Below, one piece after another: positions 56,564-64,000 of a DNA stretch of 64,000 nucleotides. A program made the position numbers and the translations under genes. The stretch is from Methylobacterium fujisawaense (GTDB taxonomy: Bacteria > Pseudomonadota > Alphaproteobacteria > Rhizobiales > Beijerinckiaceae): contig NZ_JACJIM010000003.1 of the NCBI RefSeq assembly GCF_014138435.1, positions 496,001 to 560,000 on the forward strand, given 5' to 3'. The first letter of the stretch is position 1, and each line of letters starts with the position of its first letter. Below the pieces are notes generated by a model. It searched no databases. It saw nothing but the letters and a program-made list of their open reading frames with translations, and was not told the origin of the DNA.

Positions 56564-56941
56564 ATGGCCGGCGACCTGATCCGCGTCACCCGCATCGCGG
56601 TGTTCGGCCGACACGGCGTGCTGGCCGAAGAGGCCGTGCTGGGCCAGCGCTTCTACATTTCCCTCGAAGCGCAGCTCGACCTCGGCGCGGCGGGCCGCTC
56701 GGATGATGTGGCCGGCACCGTGAGCTACGCCGATCTCACCGCGGTGGCGGTCGCGATCGCCACCGAGCATCGATTCAACCTGATCGAAGCCCTGGCCGAA
56801 GCCATCGCCGCGGAGATCCTGGCGCGTTTCACGCTGATCGATGCCGTCGCGGTCCGCGTCGACAAGCCGAGCGCTCCCGTTCCCGCCATTCTGGACAGCG
56901 TCAGCATCGAGATCATGCGTCGTCGCGGAGCCGGCCGATGA
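56564..56941 (+). CDS. folB: Dihydroneopterin aldolase FolB
   Basis: A 125-residue enzyme that cleaves dihydroneopterin to the hydroxymethyl pterin in folate synthesis. Signatures are VFGRHGVLAEEAVLGQRFYI, VSYADLTAVAVAI, HRFNLIEALAEAIA and VRVDKPSAPVPA. It overlaps folK by 4 bp, so the three fol genes form one unit. Confidence 0.94.
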   Translation: MAGDLIRVTRIAVFGRHGVLAEEAVLGQRFYISLEAQLDLGAAGRSDDVAGTVSYADLTAVAVAIATEHRFNLIEALAEAIAAEILARFTLIDAVAVRVDKPSAPVPAILDSVSIEIMRRRGAGR

Positions 56942-57408
56942 GGGCCTATCTGGGTATCGGCAGCAATGTCGGCGACATGGCCGCGATGCTCGACCGCGCA
57001 GTCGCGGGCCTCGCGGCGGATCCGGGCATCACCCTCATCGCCCGGTCCTCCGACTACCGCACGCCGCCCTGGGGCAAGACCGATCAGCCTTGGTTCCTCA
57101 ACGGGGCCGTGGCGGTGGAGACGAGTCTCGATCCGCATGGCCTGCTCGACGCCTGCCTCCGCGTGGAGCACGATCTCGGCCGGGTCCGCGAGGAGCGCTG
57201 GGGGCCGCGGGTGATCGACATCGACGTCCTGGCCTACGAGGGCGCCGCCGTCGACGACGCGCGTCTCGTTCTGCCGCACCGCTATGTCCGTGAACGGGCC
57301 TTCGTGCTGGTGCCGCTGGCCGAGATCGCACCCGACCTCGTGATCGGCGGCGAGCGCGTGGTGGATGCCTTGGCGAAGCTCGACCGGACCGGCATCGCGC
57401 GCGTCTGA
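56938..57408 (+). CDS. folK: HPPK, 2-amino-4-hydroxy-6-hydroxymethyldihydropteridine diphosphokinase FolK
   Basis: A 156-residue kinase that pyrophosphorylates the hydroxymethyl pterin before FolP. The signature ERWGPRVIDIDVL and the substrate loop YRTPPWGKTDQPWFLNGAV are clear. Last gene of folPBK. It converges on xoxJ with 46 bp between the stops. Confidence 0.95.
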   Translation: MRAYLGIGSNVGDMAAMLDRAVAGLAADPGITLIARSSDYRTPPWGKTDQPWFLNGAVAVETSLDPHGLLDACLRVEHDLGRVREERWGPRVIDIDVLAYEGAAVDDARLVLPHRYVRERAFVLVPLAEIAPDLVIGGERVVDALAKLDRTGIARV

Positions 57409-57454
57409 GCCGACCCGGCCGGGTCGCCGTCGAGCGGCGACCCGCAACGGTGCG

Positions 57455-58300
57455 TCAGCGCTCGGCCGGCTCCGCGAGCTTGTTGTCATCCTCTTCGAGG
57501 AGCGGCACGTCGTAGGCGCGCAGGACCGCGTCGATATCGGCCTTACGCTTGCGCAGGACGGTGTTCAGCGAGCGCTTCCAATCGTTCTCGCCGATCCGCA
57601 CGCCCATGGCGATCCGGTAGGCCATCGGCGGCCGCTCCGGCTCCTTGAGCAGGGGCACGACATTCATCGCGACGCCCGATTGCTTGGCGAGCCAGCCCGC
57701 CGCAGGCCCCCACAGCACGGCCGCGTCGATCTCCTTGGCGGCCAGCGCCGCGATGATCTCGGCGGCGACCGTCTGATGCTTGCGGGCCGGGTCGAGCTGA
57801 TAGGGGGCGTAGGCCTTCATGGTCGAGACGAGGCCGAGATCTCCCATGCGGTTGACCGGCGGCGTCCCGGCGATCACGCCGATGCTCTTGCCTTTCAGGC
57901 GCGGATCGTCGAGGGCGGTCACGCCCTCGTACTCACCCTTGCGCGTGACCAGCGTATAGGCAGACCGATAATAGGGATTGGTGGTCTGGACGAGGTCGCT
58001 GCCGAAGGCCTGACCCATGATCAGATCGCAGAGGCCGGTCCCGAGCGTATTGCGCACGAAGCCGGGACCCTGGGTCAGCCAGTAGTAGCGGACCTTGATC
58101 TTCAATTCGTCGGCGATGATCGCCGCGATCTTGTTCTCGAAGCCGTCCTCCTTGCGTTCGGAGAACGGCATGTTGCCCGGATCCCCGCAGACGCGCAGCA
58201 CGTCCGTGGTGACCGTATCCGGCAGATGCTGGGCGAGAGCCCCCTGCGCCCCGGTGAATGTCAGGGCGCAGAGGACGGCGATCCGGGCAAGAGACGACAT
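57455..58300 (-). CDS. xoxJ: Periplasmic methanol-oxidation protein XoxJ
   Basis: A 281-residue periplasmic solute-binding-fold protein with a signal peptide (residues 1-24). Segments VLRVCGDPGNMPFSERKEDG and LCDLIMGQAFGSDLVQTTNP match the MxaJ/XoxJ group. It is required for or assists activation of XoxF-type methanol dehydrogenase. The ATG at 58300 overlaps the xoxG stop (ATGA). Third gene of xoxFGJ. Confidence 0.93.
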   Translation of the reverse strand: MSSLARIAVLCALTFTGAQGALAQHLPDTVTTDVLRVCGDPGNMPFSERKEDGFENKIAAIIADELKIKVRYYWLTQGPGFVRNTLGTGLCDLIMGQAFGSDLVQTTNPYYRSAYTLVTRKGEYEGVTALDDPRLKGKSIGVIAGTPPVNRMGDLGLVSTMKAYAPYQLDPARKHQTVAAEIIAALAAKEIDAAVLWGPAAGWLAKQSGVAMNVVPLLKEPERPPMAYRIAMGVRIGENDWKRSLNTVLRKRKADIDAVLRAYDVPLLEEDDNKLAEPAER

Positions 58301-58911
58301 CAGCCGCCCATGCATTCCTTCTCGGCCTTCTTGGCCGTGTCGGGCTTGTCCTCATGATCCGACGGACGGATACGCCCGATCGCCCCGGCGGCGCGCGCCT
58401 TGAGGTAGACGTACAGGTCGTCCGAGTAGCACATGACGTTCTTGTTGTCGCCGAAGGCCGGCATCACCTTCTGCTCGGCGGAGTTCACCTCCTGCTTGCC
58501 GCCCGCCAGGATGCCGATGAACTCCTCGTAGGAGAGGTGCTTCAGCGAATCCTTCAGCGCCGGCGCGTAGGTCGAACCCATGCCGTCCGGACCGTGGCAG
58601 ACGTGGCACTCGGCGTGATAGCGGCGGTAGCCCGAGTAGGTGTACCAGTCGAGCATCTTGCCGTCCTGGGTCACGTGGAACGTCGGGTGGCCGTCGGCAT
58701 CGAAATACTTGCCGTCCTCGACCTTCGTCGCAGCATCCTGCTTCAGCAGCTTGGGATCCTGCTCGGCGGTCTTGTCGTTCGCGTTCAAGGAATTGGCGAG
58801 CTTGGGGTCGGCGGGCTTGGCATCCTCAGCATGTACGGCAACCGTCGAGACGGTCGCTAGGGCGAGGGCGGCGATAACCGGCCGCGTTACGATCTTGCTG
58901 AGGTTGAGCAA
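58300..58911 (-). CDS. xoxG: Cytochrome c XoxG, electron acceptor of XoxF
   Basis: A 203-residue periplasmic cytochrome c with one heme site, C102-C105-H106 (ECHVCHGPDGMGST), and a probable axial methionine near VMPAFGDNKNVMCYSDD. A signal peptide covers about residues 1-28 (ending VHAED). No in-frame ATG exists; TTG 58911 has GGGAG nine bases upstream. XoxG accepts electrons from lanthanide methanol dehydrogenase. The gene lies 132 bp after xoxF. Confidence 0.92.
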   Translation of the reverse strand: MLNLSKIVTRPVIAALALATVSTVAVHAEDAKPADPKLANSLNANDKTAEQDPKLLKQDAATKVEDGKYFDADGHPTFHVTQDGKMLDWYTYSGYRRYHAECHVCHGPDGMGSTYAPALKDSLKHLSYEEFIGILAGGKQEVNSAEQKVMPAFGDNKNVMCYSDDLYVYLKARAAGAIGRIRPSDHEDKPDTAKKAEKECMGG

Positions 58912-59043
58912 CGCATGTGTCTCCCTGGATCGAGGCTCTTCGTCTCCCTCGAGCCGCAGCCTCTTGCGAGAAAGTCTAATCACAAGGATGCCGGCGCGGG
59001 AACCCGCGCCGGCATCGTTTTTCACGTCTAACCCTGCGGCCGA

Positions 59044-60849
59044 TTAGTTCGGCAGGGCGAAGACCGTCAGCTGGCCGCCGAGGTTGGTGTACTGCGACAG
59101 AGCCGCGTAGCCACCCACCGCGCCGAGGCCGGCGTTCGGGTCGGTCAGGCCGGCCGCGAGGCCGATGCCAGCCCAGCCGCCGACGCCCGACAGGACGCCC
59201 ACGTACTGCTTGCCCTTGTGCTGGTAGGTCATCACGTTACCGATGATGCCCGACGGGGTCTTGAACTTGAACAGCTCCTTGCCGGTCTTGTCGTCGACCG
59301 CCTTCAGGTAGCCCTCAAGCGTGCCGTAGAACACGACGTCGCCAGCGGTGGCCAGAGCACCGGACCACACCGAGAACTGCTCGGGGTTGGACCACTTGAT
59401 CTTGCCGTTGACGCCATCCCACGCGATGAAGTTGCCCATGCCGCCGTGCGAGTTCGGGGCCGGGTACATCGAGAGGGTCGCACCGACGTAGGGCTGGCCC
59501 GGGGTGTAGGTCACCCGGAACGGCTCGTAGTCCATGCAGACGTGGTTGGTGGGCACGTAGAACAGGTTGGTCTTCGGCGAGAAGGCCGCAGGCTGCTGAT
59601 CCTTGGTGCCCAGCGCCGCCGGGCAGATGCCCTTGGAGTTGGTGTCCTCACCGTTCTGCTCGGTCGAGTACTTCGACACGACCAGCGGACGGCCGTAGTT
59701 CTTCGAGCCCTTGTCCATGTCGACCTTGGACGCCCAGTTGACGGCCGGGTCGAACTTCTCGGCGACGAGCAGGGCGCCGGTCTCGCGGTTCAGCGTGTAG
59801 CCGAAGCCGTTACGGTCGAAGTGGGTCAGGAGCGGCTGGTCCTTGCCGTCAACCTTCTGATCCGTGAGGATCATTTCGTTGATGCCGTCGTAGTCCCACT
59901 CGTCGTGCGGGGTCATCTGGTAGACCCACTTGGCCATGCCGGTATCCGGGTTACGCGCCCAGATGGTCATGGACCACTTGTTGTCGCCCGGACGCTGCTT
60001 GGGGTTCCAGGTCGAGGGGTTGCCCGAGCCGTAGTACATCAGGTCGAGCTTCGGGTCGTACGAGAACCAGCCCCAGGTGCAGCCGCCGCCGGTCTTCCAC
60101 TGATCGCCTTCCCAGGTCTTCAGCGAGGAGTCCTTGCCGATCGGCTTGCCGAGCGACGTGGTCTTCTCCGGGTCCACGATCATCTGATCGTCCGGGCCCT
60201 CGGAGTAGCCGCGCCACACCTTCTTGCCGGTCTTCAGGTCGTAGGCGGTGACGTGGCACTGCACGCCGAACTCGCCGCCGGAGATGCCGACGATGACCTT
60301 GTCCTTCACGGGCAGAACCGTGGCGGTGTTGGTCTCGCCCTTCTTCGGATCGCCGTTCACGACCGACCAGTTGACCTTGCCGGTCTTGGCGTCGAGCGAC
60401 ACGAGGGTGGTGTCGGCCTGGTGCAGGAGGATGGCGCCGTCGGCGTAGGCCAGGCCACGGTTGACCGTGTCACAGCACATGACCGGGATCACGGACGGAT
60501 CCTGCTTCGGCTCGTACTTCCAGATGATCTTCGCCTCGTGGTCGAGGTCGAGGGCGTACACGATGTTCGGGAACGGCGTGTGCACGTACATGATGTTGCC
60601 GACGACGAGCGGCGAGCCCTCGTGGCCGCGCAGAACGCCGGTCGAGAACGTCCAGGCGACCTGGAGATCCTTGACGTTCTTGGCGTTGATCTGGTCGAGC
60701 TTCGAATAACGCGTATTCGCGTAATCAACCGTCTGAAGAACCTGTTCCGCCGGGTTGGCGATGCCCTTCATGACGCTTTCATTGGCCAGCGCCGGCGCGG
60801 CGACGGCCGCGACACCTGCGCCGAGCGCAAGGAGATGTACCGCTCTCAT
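59044..60849 (-). CDS. xoxF: Lanthanide-dependent methanol dehydrogenase XoxF
   Basis: A 601-residue periplasmic PQQ dehydrogenase that oxidises methanol (and probably formaldehyde). Signal peptide about residues 1-22 (ending ALANES). The vicinal disulfide is C125-C126 (VMCCDTVN). The active-site segment [10 protein letters not shown] has the catalytic D319 and, two residues on, D321, the additional Asp that marks lanthanide-binding XoxF and ExaF enzymes against calcium MxaF. PQQ-propeller W motifs are intact. ATG 60849 follows GGAGGAAC. Electrons go to XoxG. Confidence 0.97.
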   Translation of the reverse strand: MRAVHLLALGAGVAAVAAPALANESVMKGIANPAEQVLQTVDYANTRYSKLDQINAKNVKDLQVAWTFSTGVLRGHEGSPLVVGNIMYVHTPFPNIVYALDLDHEAKIIWKYEPKQDPSVIPVMCCDTVNRGLAYADGAILLHQADTTLVSLDAKTGKVNWSVVNGDPKKGETNTATVLPVKDKVIVGISGGEFGVQCHVTAYDLKTGKKVWRGYSEGPDDQMIVDPEKTTSLGKPIGKDSSLKTWEGDQWKTGGGCTWGWFSYDPKLDLMYYGSGNPSTWNPKQRPGDNKWSMTIWARNPDTGMAKWVYQMTPHDEWDYDGINEMILTDQKVDGKDQPLLTHFDRNGFGYTLNRETGALLVAEKFDPAVNWASKVDMDKGSKNYGRPLVVSKYSTEQNGEDTNSKGICPAALGTKDQQPAAFSPKTNLFYVPTNHVCMDYEPFRVTYTPGQPYVGATLSMYPAPNSHGGMGNFIAWDGVNGKIKWSNPEQFSVWSGALATAGDVVFYGTLEGYLKAVDDKTGKELFKFKTPSGIIGNVMTYQHKGKQYVGVLSGVGGWAGIGLAAGLTDPNAGLGAVGGYAALSQYTNLGGQLTVFALPN

Positions 60850-61042
60850 GGGTTCCTCCGACAAGTCTTGAGAGTATTTGCGACGCGCAGCGATAACGGC
60901 GTCACGCGGACTCCGACCTGACTGTTTGCGACAGGGATGGACGCCTCGGTAGCGGGCATAGTGGACTTCGAGGAGATCTACTGATCCCCTAGCCAGGAAC
61001 CGCCATCCCTGAGGCGGCTCCCTCGAAACCGAGGCTTGAACG

Positions 61043-61072
61043 GACCTTAAGAGATTTTTGAGCGCCGTCAAC
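61043..61072 (-). promoter_or_regulatory. Candidate xoxF promoter region
   Basis: On the minus strand ttgacg (61072-61067) is followed 16 bases later by taaggt, a weak -10. The segment tcttaaggtcc (61053-61043) overlapping the -10 matches the pqqA repeat unit tcttagggtcc at 10 of 11 positions. The 5' leader would be about 190 bases. Confidence 0.3.
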
Positions 61073-61362
61073 TCGCCGTTCGAGGGCTGTGGTCACACGG
61101 TGAAAGCTTCTCTTCGCATGACAAAGGCATGGTCGATGTCATGCGTTTGCGAAAAGAAATGCTGCGATGCACAAGGAGCTTGCCGTTCTTTGAGGCAGAA
61201 CTGAAGGAGACGTCGGCGCCTCCCATGCGGATCTTGCAAACGAACAAGCTTTGCTGGGTGTCTGCATGCGCCGCCCGCTTGGTCTGGCCGCATGGCGGGT
61301 CGAAGCGAACGCGCGGGACGTCGGCGAGTCAACTGCACTGCAGAACGGTCCGACGCCCGGTC

Positions 61363-61476
61363 ATTGCCGAATTTTCCCGGTTTGCCCGTCTGCGCCCAGT
61401 CGCCGCATCCGAATTTTTCGCGGATCCGGTCCGTCGCAGCCGGCGTCAGGCGCGACAAATTGCCGAATCGTCCCGG
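61363..61476. repeat. Spaced repeats far upstream of xoxF
   Basis: attgccgaattttcccgg (61363-61380) and attgccgaatcgtcccgg (61459-61476) match at 16 of 18 positions. A looser copy, atccgaatttttcgcgg, lies between at 61407-61423. Spacings are about 44 and 52 bp. Confidence 0.55.
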
Positions 61477-61553
61477 GTCCGGAACGATCGGGTTCTGGCC
61501 GGGGTGATGCCGCCGGGGGCCTGATTGTCAGGTGTGCTGTGTTGGACGGGGCG

Positions 61554-61841
61554 TCAGAGTGCGCCGACCGGTCCCGTACTCTCGAACTCGGCGACGTCGC
61601 CGACCAGATCCGTCACGGAGATGTTGAGCCGGCGGCCGTTGGAGAGCCTGAGCTGGGCATCCGGCTCGAGCCATATCGGCCGGAGGCCTGCTGAACTGCC
61701 GTAGAGGTTGCCGTACGCGACGATGCCGCCTTCGCGCCGCTCGACCACGAGCCGGTAGCGGACGCGGGCCGGTTCACAGCCCTCCGCCGATACGAGACCG
61801 CGCCCCGTCAGCGTCTTCAAGATCTCGTTGGATTCGAACAT
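61554..61841 (-). CDS. Hypothetical protein
   Basis: A 95-residue soluble protein, beta-rich by appearance (RVRYRLVVERREGGIVAYGN, PDAQLRLSNGRRLNISVTDL). It could be a small PilZ-like or Sm-like fold, but I cannot assign a family. The ATG at 61841 is in-frame with no longer alternative. It lies 110 bp from rnd on the same strand. Confidence 0.6.
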   Translation of the reverse strand: MFESNEILKTLTGRGLVSAEGCEPARVRYRLVVERREGGIVAYGNLYGSSAGLRPIWLEPDAQLRLSNGRRLNISVTDLVGDVAEFESTGPVGAL

Positions 61842-61951
61842 ACGCGGGGCGCAAGGGCGGGACTAAGCGGCAATCCGATTGCCATTTAATCCCGGCCCTT
61901 CTGCGAGTCACGCCCGAGCGCGTCATTTGTCCCGTTGCAGGCTCGGCGCTG

Positions 61952-63139
61952 TCATCCGGCCCGCTCGACGCCGTCCGCCGCGGTGTCCCCCTGGGGCGGG
62001 CGCACCACGATGCGGCCGGCCTCGACGGAGAGCGCCAGACGTCCCTGCTTCAGAGCCAGGGCCTTGTCCCCGAACAGGGTCCGGCGCCAGCCCTGGAGGG
62101 CCGGAACCTCGGCGGTATCGTCATCGGCGATCGCCTCCAGGTCGTCGACCGTCGCGATGATCTTGGGCGCGACGCCCTCCGTCTCGCAGACCGCTTTGAG
62201 CAGCACCTTCAGCAACTCGACGATGGCCCCGTTGCCCCCGCTCCGCCGCACCCGCTCGGGCATCCGGACGGCGCTGGTGTCGCGAGCGAGGCCGCGCTCC
62301 ACGGCAGCGACGATGTCGGCCCCGGTCCGGGACCGCTCGAATCCCGCCGGGATCGTCCGCAGCCGCCCGAGCGCCTCGGCGTTCCGAGGCGCCGCGGATG
62401 CGATATCGATGACCGCTTCGTCCTTCAGGATCCGCCCGCGCGGAACGTTGCGCGCCTGCGCCTCGCTCTCGCGCCACGCGGCCACTTCCATCAGCACGGC
62501 GATTTCCCGCGGCTTGCGCATCCGCCCGGAGAGCCGCCGCCACGCCTGGGCGGGATCGGCACGGTACGTCTCGGGCGAGGTCAGCACCGCCATTTCCTCG
62601 TCGAGCCACGCGCCCCGATCGGTGCGCAGCAGCTCGGCCACGAGAACCTCGTAGATCCTCACGAGGTGGGTGACGTCCGACAGCGCGTAGCTCAACTGCG
62701 CCTCGGAGAGCGGTCGCCGCGACCAGTCGGTGAACCGCGAAGACTTGTCGATCTTGGCCTTGGCGACGTCGTTGACGAGCTGCTCGTACGAGACGGAATC
62801 GCCGTAGCCGCAGACCATGGCGGCGACCTGCGTATCGAAGAACGGATGCGGCAGGATCCCGCCGATCAGCCAGATGATCTCCAGATCCTGCCGGGCGGAA
62901 TGGAACACCTTGACCGTACGCTCGTCGGCCATGAGCGCGATGAAGGGTTCGAGGTCGATTCCCGGCGCCAGCGGATCGACCAGGACGCCTGTGCCGTCCG
63001 GGGCCGCCATCTGGATCAGGCAGAGTTTCGGATAGTACGTCGTCTCGCGCATGAACTCCGTGTCGACGGTCACGAAGGGTTGCTCGGCGAGACGTGTGCA
63101 GATCTGGCGCAGCGCGTCAGTGGTGGTGATCAGGTCCAT
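61952..63139 (-). CDS. rnd: Ribonuclease D
   Basis: A 395-residue DEDD-family 3'-5' exoribonuclease that trims tRNA and other RNA precursors. The exonuclease motifs are [15 protein letters not shown] (D, E), [14 protein letters not shown] (D) and YALSDVTHL (YxxxD). An HRDC domain follows (about 205-290; [17 protein letters not shown]). ATG 63139 is chosen over the longer frame. The pairing with aspS is common in alphaproteobacteria. Confidence 0.95.
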   Translation of the reverse strand: MDLITTTDALRQICTRLAEQPFVTVDTEFMRETTYYPKLCLIQMAAPDGTGVLVDPLAPGIDLEPFIALMADERTVKVFHSARQDLEIIWLIGGILPHPFFDTQVAAMVCGYGDSVSYEQLVNDVAKAKIDKSSRFTDWSRRPLSEAQLSYALSDVTHLVRIYEVLVAELLRTDRGAWLDEEMAVLTSPETYRADPAQAWRRLSGRMRKPREIAVLMEVAAWRESEAQARNVPRGRILKDEAVIDIASAAPRNAEALGRLRTIPAGFERSRTGADIVAAVERGLARDTSAVRMPERVRRSGGNGAIVELLKVLLKAVCETEGVAPKIIATVDDLEAIADDDTAEVPALQGWRRTLFGDKALALKQGRLALSVEAGRIVVRPPQGDTAADGVERAG

Positions 63140-63234
63140 GCATCGGCTATACGCAACCGCAGCCGACATGGGGAGACGCACCCGCTCGGGTCCCCATCTT
63201 TCGCGCGCGTTCCGTTACCGCCGCGCGACGTTCG

Positions 63235-63642
63235 TCACGCCGGAGACCCCACAGCCGCCTTTCGGCGCAGCCGCGTCTGCCGGCGGATCCGCAGGGCGTC
63301 GGCCCGTCGCTGCGCCTCCGCGCGCCCGAGCAGACGGTCGAGGATCCCGGTCTCGATACGCTCACCGGTCGCCCCATCGACGAGCCGGCGGATCCGGTCG
63401 ACCCGGAACCCGCGATAGCCGCCGCGTCGCGCGTCGATGCCGCCGAGCAGTGTCCGGCCCGGACCGAGCCTGAGCTCGCGCGCGTCGAGGGAGCGGTTGC
63501 TCCAGGCGCCGGCCGCGTCCTCGTAGACGAGGCTGAAATGGCCTGCGAGGGGCAGGGTCCGCCACCCGACAGGAGCGCTTCCAGGCGCGGGCCTCGCGGG
63601 TCGCTCCGGCGCGAAAAAAACGTTGTCTTTCATGAACATCAT
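63235..63642 (-). CDS. Hypothetical protein with WYL-like core
   Basis: About 135 residues. The middle RELRLGPGRTLLGGIDARRG and GYRGFRVDRIRRLVDGATGE resemble the core of WYL-type ligand-sensing domains (beta-strands ending in FRVDRI). No helix-turn-helix is attached. Start is uncertain: ATG at 63642, 63639 or 63633. The basic C-terminus (RIRRQTRLRRKAAVG) could bind nucleic acid. Function unknown. Confidence 0.5.
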   Translation of the reverse strand: MMFMKDNVFFAPERPARPAPGSAPVGWRTLPLAGHFSLVYEDAAGAWSNRSLDARELRLGPGRTLLGGIDARRGGYRGFRVDRIRRLVDGATGERIETGILDRLLGRAEAQRRADALRIRRQTRLRRKAAVGSPA

Positions 63643-63777
63643 ATGGGGATTCGAGGGTCCGCCCGGTAGGCCGCACGGCGATTGCGGCGCGGCTTTCGGA
63701 GCGGTCCTGCTTGCCGCGCGCTTGACTTGGGGGGCCTTGCGTGAATGGTGCCGGCCTTCCCTCAGAAGAAGCCCATC

Positions 63778-64000
63778 ATGCACCGTTACCGTTCCCACAC
63801 CTGCGGGGCGCTCCGCCCGTCCGACGTCGGGCAGAGTGTCCGCCTCTCCGGCTGGTGCCACCGCATCCGCGACCACGGGGGCGTGCTGTTCGTGGATCTG
63901 CGGGACCATTACGGCCTGACGCAGTGCGTGATCGATTCCGATTCCCCGGCCTTCAAGGCCGCCGAGGCGGTGCGCTCGGAATGGGTCGTGCGGATCGACG
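63778..64000 (+). CDS. aspS: Aspartyl-tRNA synthetase, 3'-truncated by window edge
   Basis: The first 74 codons of AspRS. The N-terminal OB-fold anticodon-binding domain starts ([53 protein letters not shown]). The catalytic domain lies beyond the window. The ATG follows AGAAG. Confidence 0.95.
   Translation, partial: MHRYRSHTCGALRPSDVGQSVRLSGWCHRIRDHGGVLFVDLRDHYGLTQCVIDSDSPAFKAAEAVRSEWVVRID

Larger units (their letters stand above)
60850..61553. other. Long noncoding region upstream of xoxF
   Basis: 704 bp with no supported gene; the two overlapping open frames at 61093-61524 have shadow-like composition. It contains an 11-bp match to the pqqA repeat (61043-61053, minus), an 8-bp inverted repeat ccctcgaa/ttcgaggg (61021-61028, 61080-61087), and three spaced copies of a ccgaattt-type motif (61363-61476). 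It probably carries the regulated promoter and a long leader of xoxF. Confidence 0.6.

Noticed and set aside
59218..60921. 567-residue open frame antisense to xoxF
   Set aside because: Shadow of xoxF codon bias; Val/Arg/Leu repeats and no recognisable domain.
61093..61524. Overlapping open frames on both strands upstream of xoxF
   Set aside because: Neither has a ribosome site, a domain or typical codon use; the region looks regulatory.

Overview
The window is high-GC alphaproteobacterial DNA that reads as a Methylobacterium/Methylorubrum-type pink facultative methylotroph. The main evidence is a dense set of C1 genes: lanthanide methanol dehydrogenase (xoxF, xoxG, xoxJ), a PQQ operon with a fused pqqCD, the formyltransferase/hydrolase genes fhcBADC, and the tetrahydromethanopterin (H4MPT) genes mtdB, mch, fae and mptG. 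A two-gene molybdopterin oxidoreductase unit resembling Fdh4 of M. extorquens adds to this. Base composition and codon use look uniform. I see no insertion sequence, prophage, CRISPR array, tRNA or rRNA.

Layout. 1-7.6 kb: a 5'-truncated SDR, a LysR regulator, a small YARHG-like secreted protein, msrP, an acyl-CoA ligase, a membrane protein and pepA. 7.8-14.9 kb: envelope and housekeeping genes lptF-lptG-lptD-pdxA-rsmA, with no surA in its usual place. 14.9-26 kb: a Tim44-like protein, a PAS histidine kinase, an S24 repressor, DUF952-pyrD, the Fdh4-like pair, a malyl-CoA-lyase-family enzyme, a MATE exporter and small membrane proteins. 26-35.6 kb: an HSL-type hydrolase, an Lhr-type DEXH helicase that carries an in-frame palindromic repeat pair, PdeM, a cytoplasmic chemoreceptor, CorA, and groES-groEL behind a CIRCE element.

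36-61 kb is a C1 island. On the minus strand mtdB-(ATP-grasp)-mch-(RimK-like)-(CitG-like)-fae handles formaldehyde capture and H4MPT-linked oxidation. Divergent from this, mptG (-) and fhcBADC (+) face each other across a 466-bp regulatory gap. Next come a sensor kinase/response regulator pair matching mxbD/mxbM, then pqqA-pqqB-pqqCD-pqqE followed by two translationally coupled secreted proteins of unknown function, then folP-folB-folK. The minus-strand xoxF-xoxG-xoxJ operon follows. Together these genes oxidise methanol (XoxF with PQQ and a lanthanide, electrons to XoxG), condense formaldehyde with H4MPT (Fae), carry it through MtdB and Mch, and release formate (Fhc). The right end holds a hypothetical gene, rnd, a second hypothetical gene and the start of aspS.

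The least explained signals are: the intragenic REP-type pair in the helicase and its third copy inside the mch operon; an 11-bp tandem repeat before pqqA with near-matches before xoxF and fae; four 12-bp tandem repeats before fhcB; spaced repeats far upstream of xoxF; and the uncharacterised secreted pair fused by overlap to the pqq operon.
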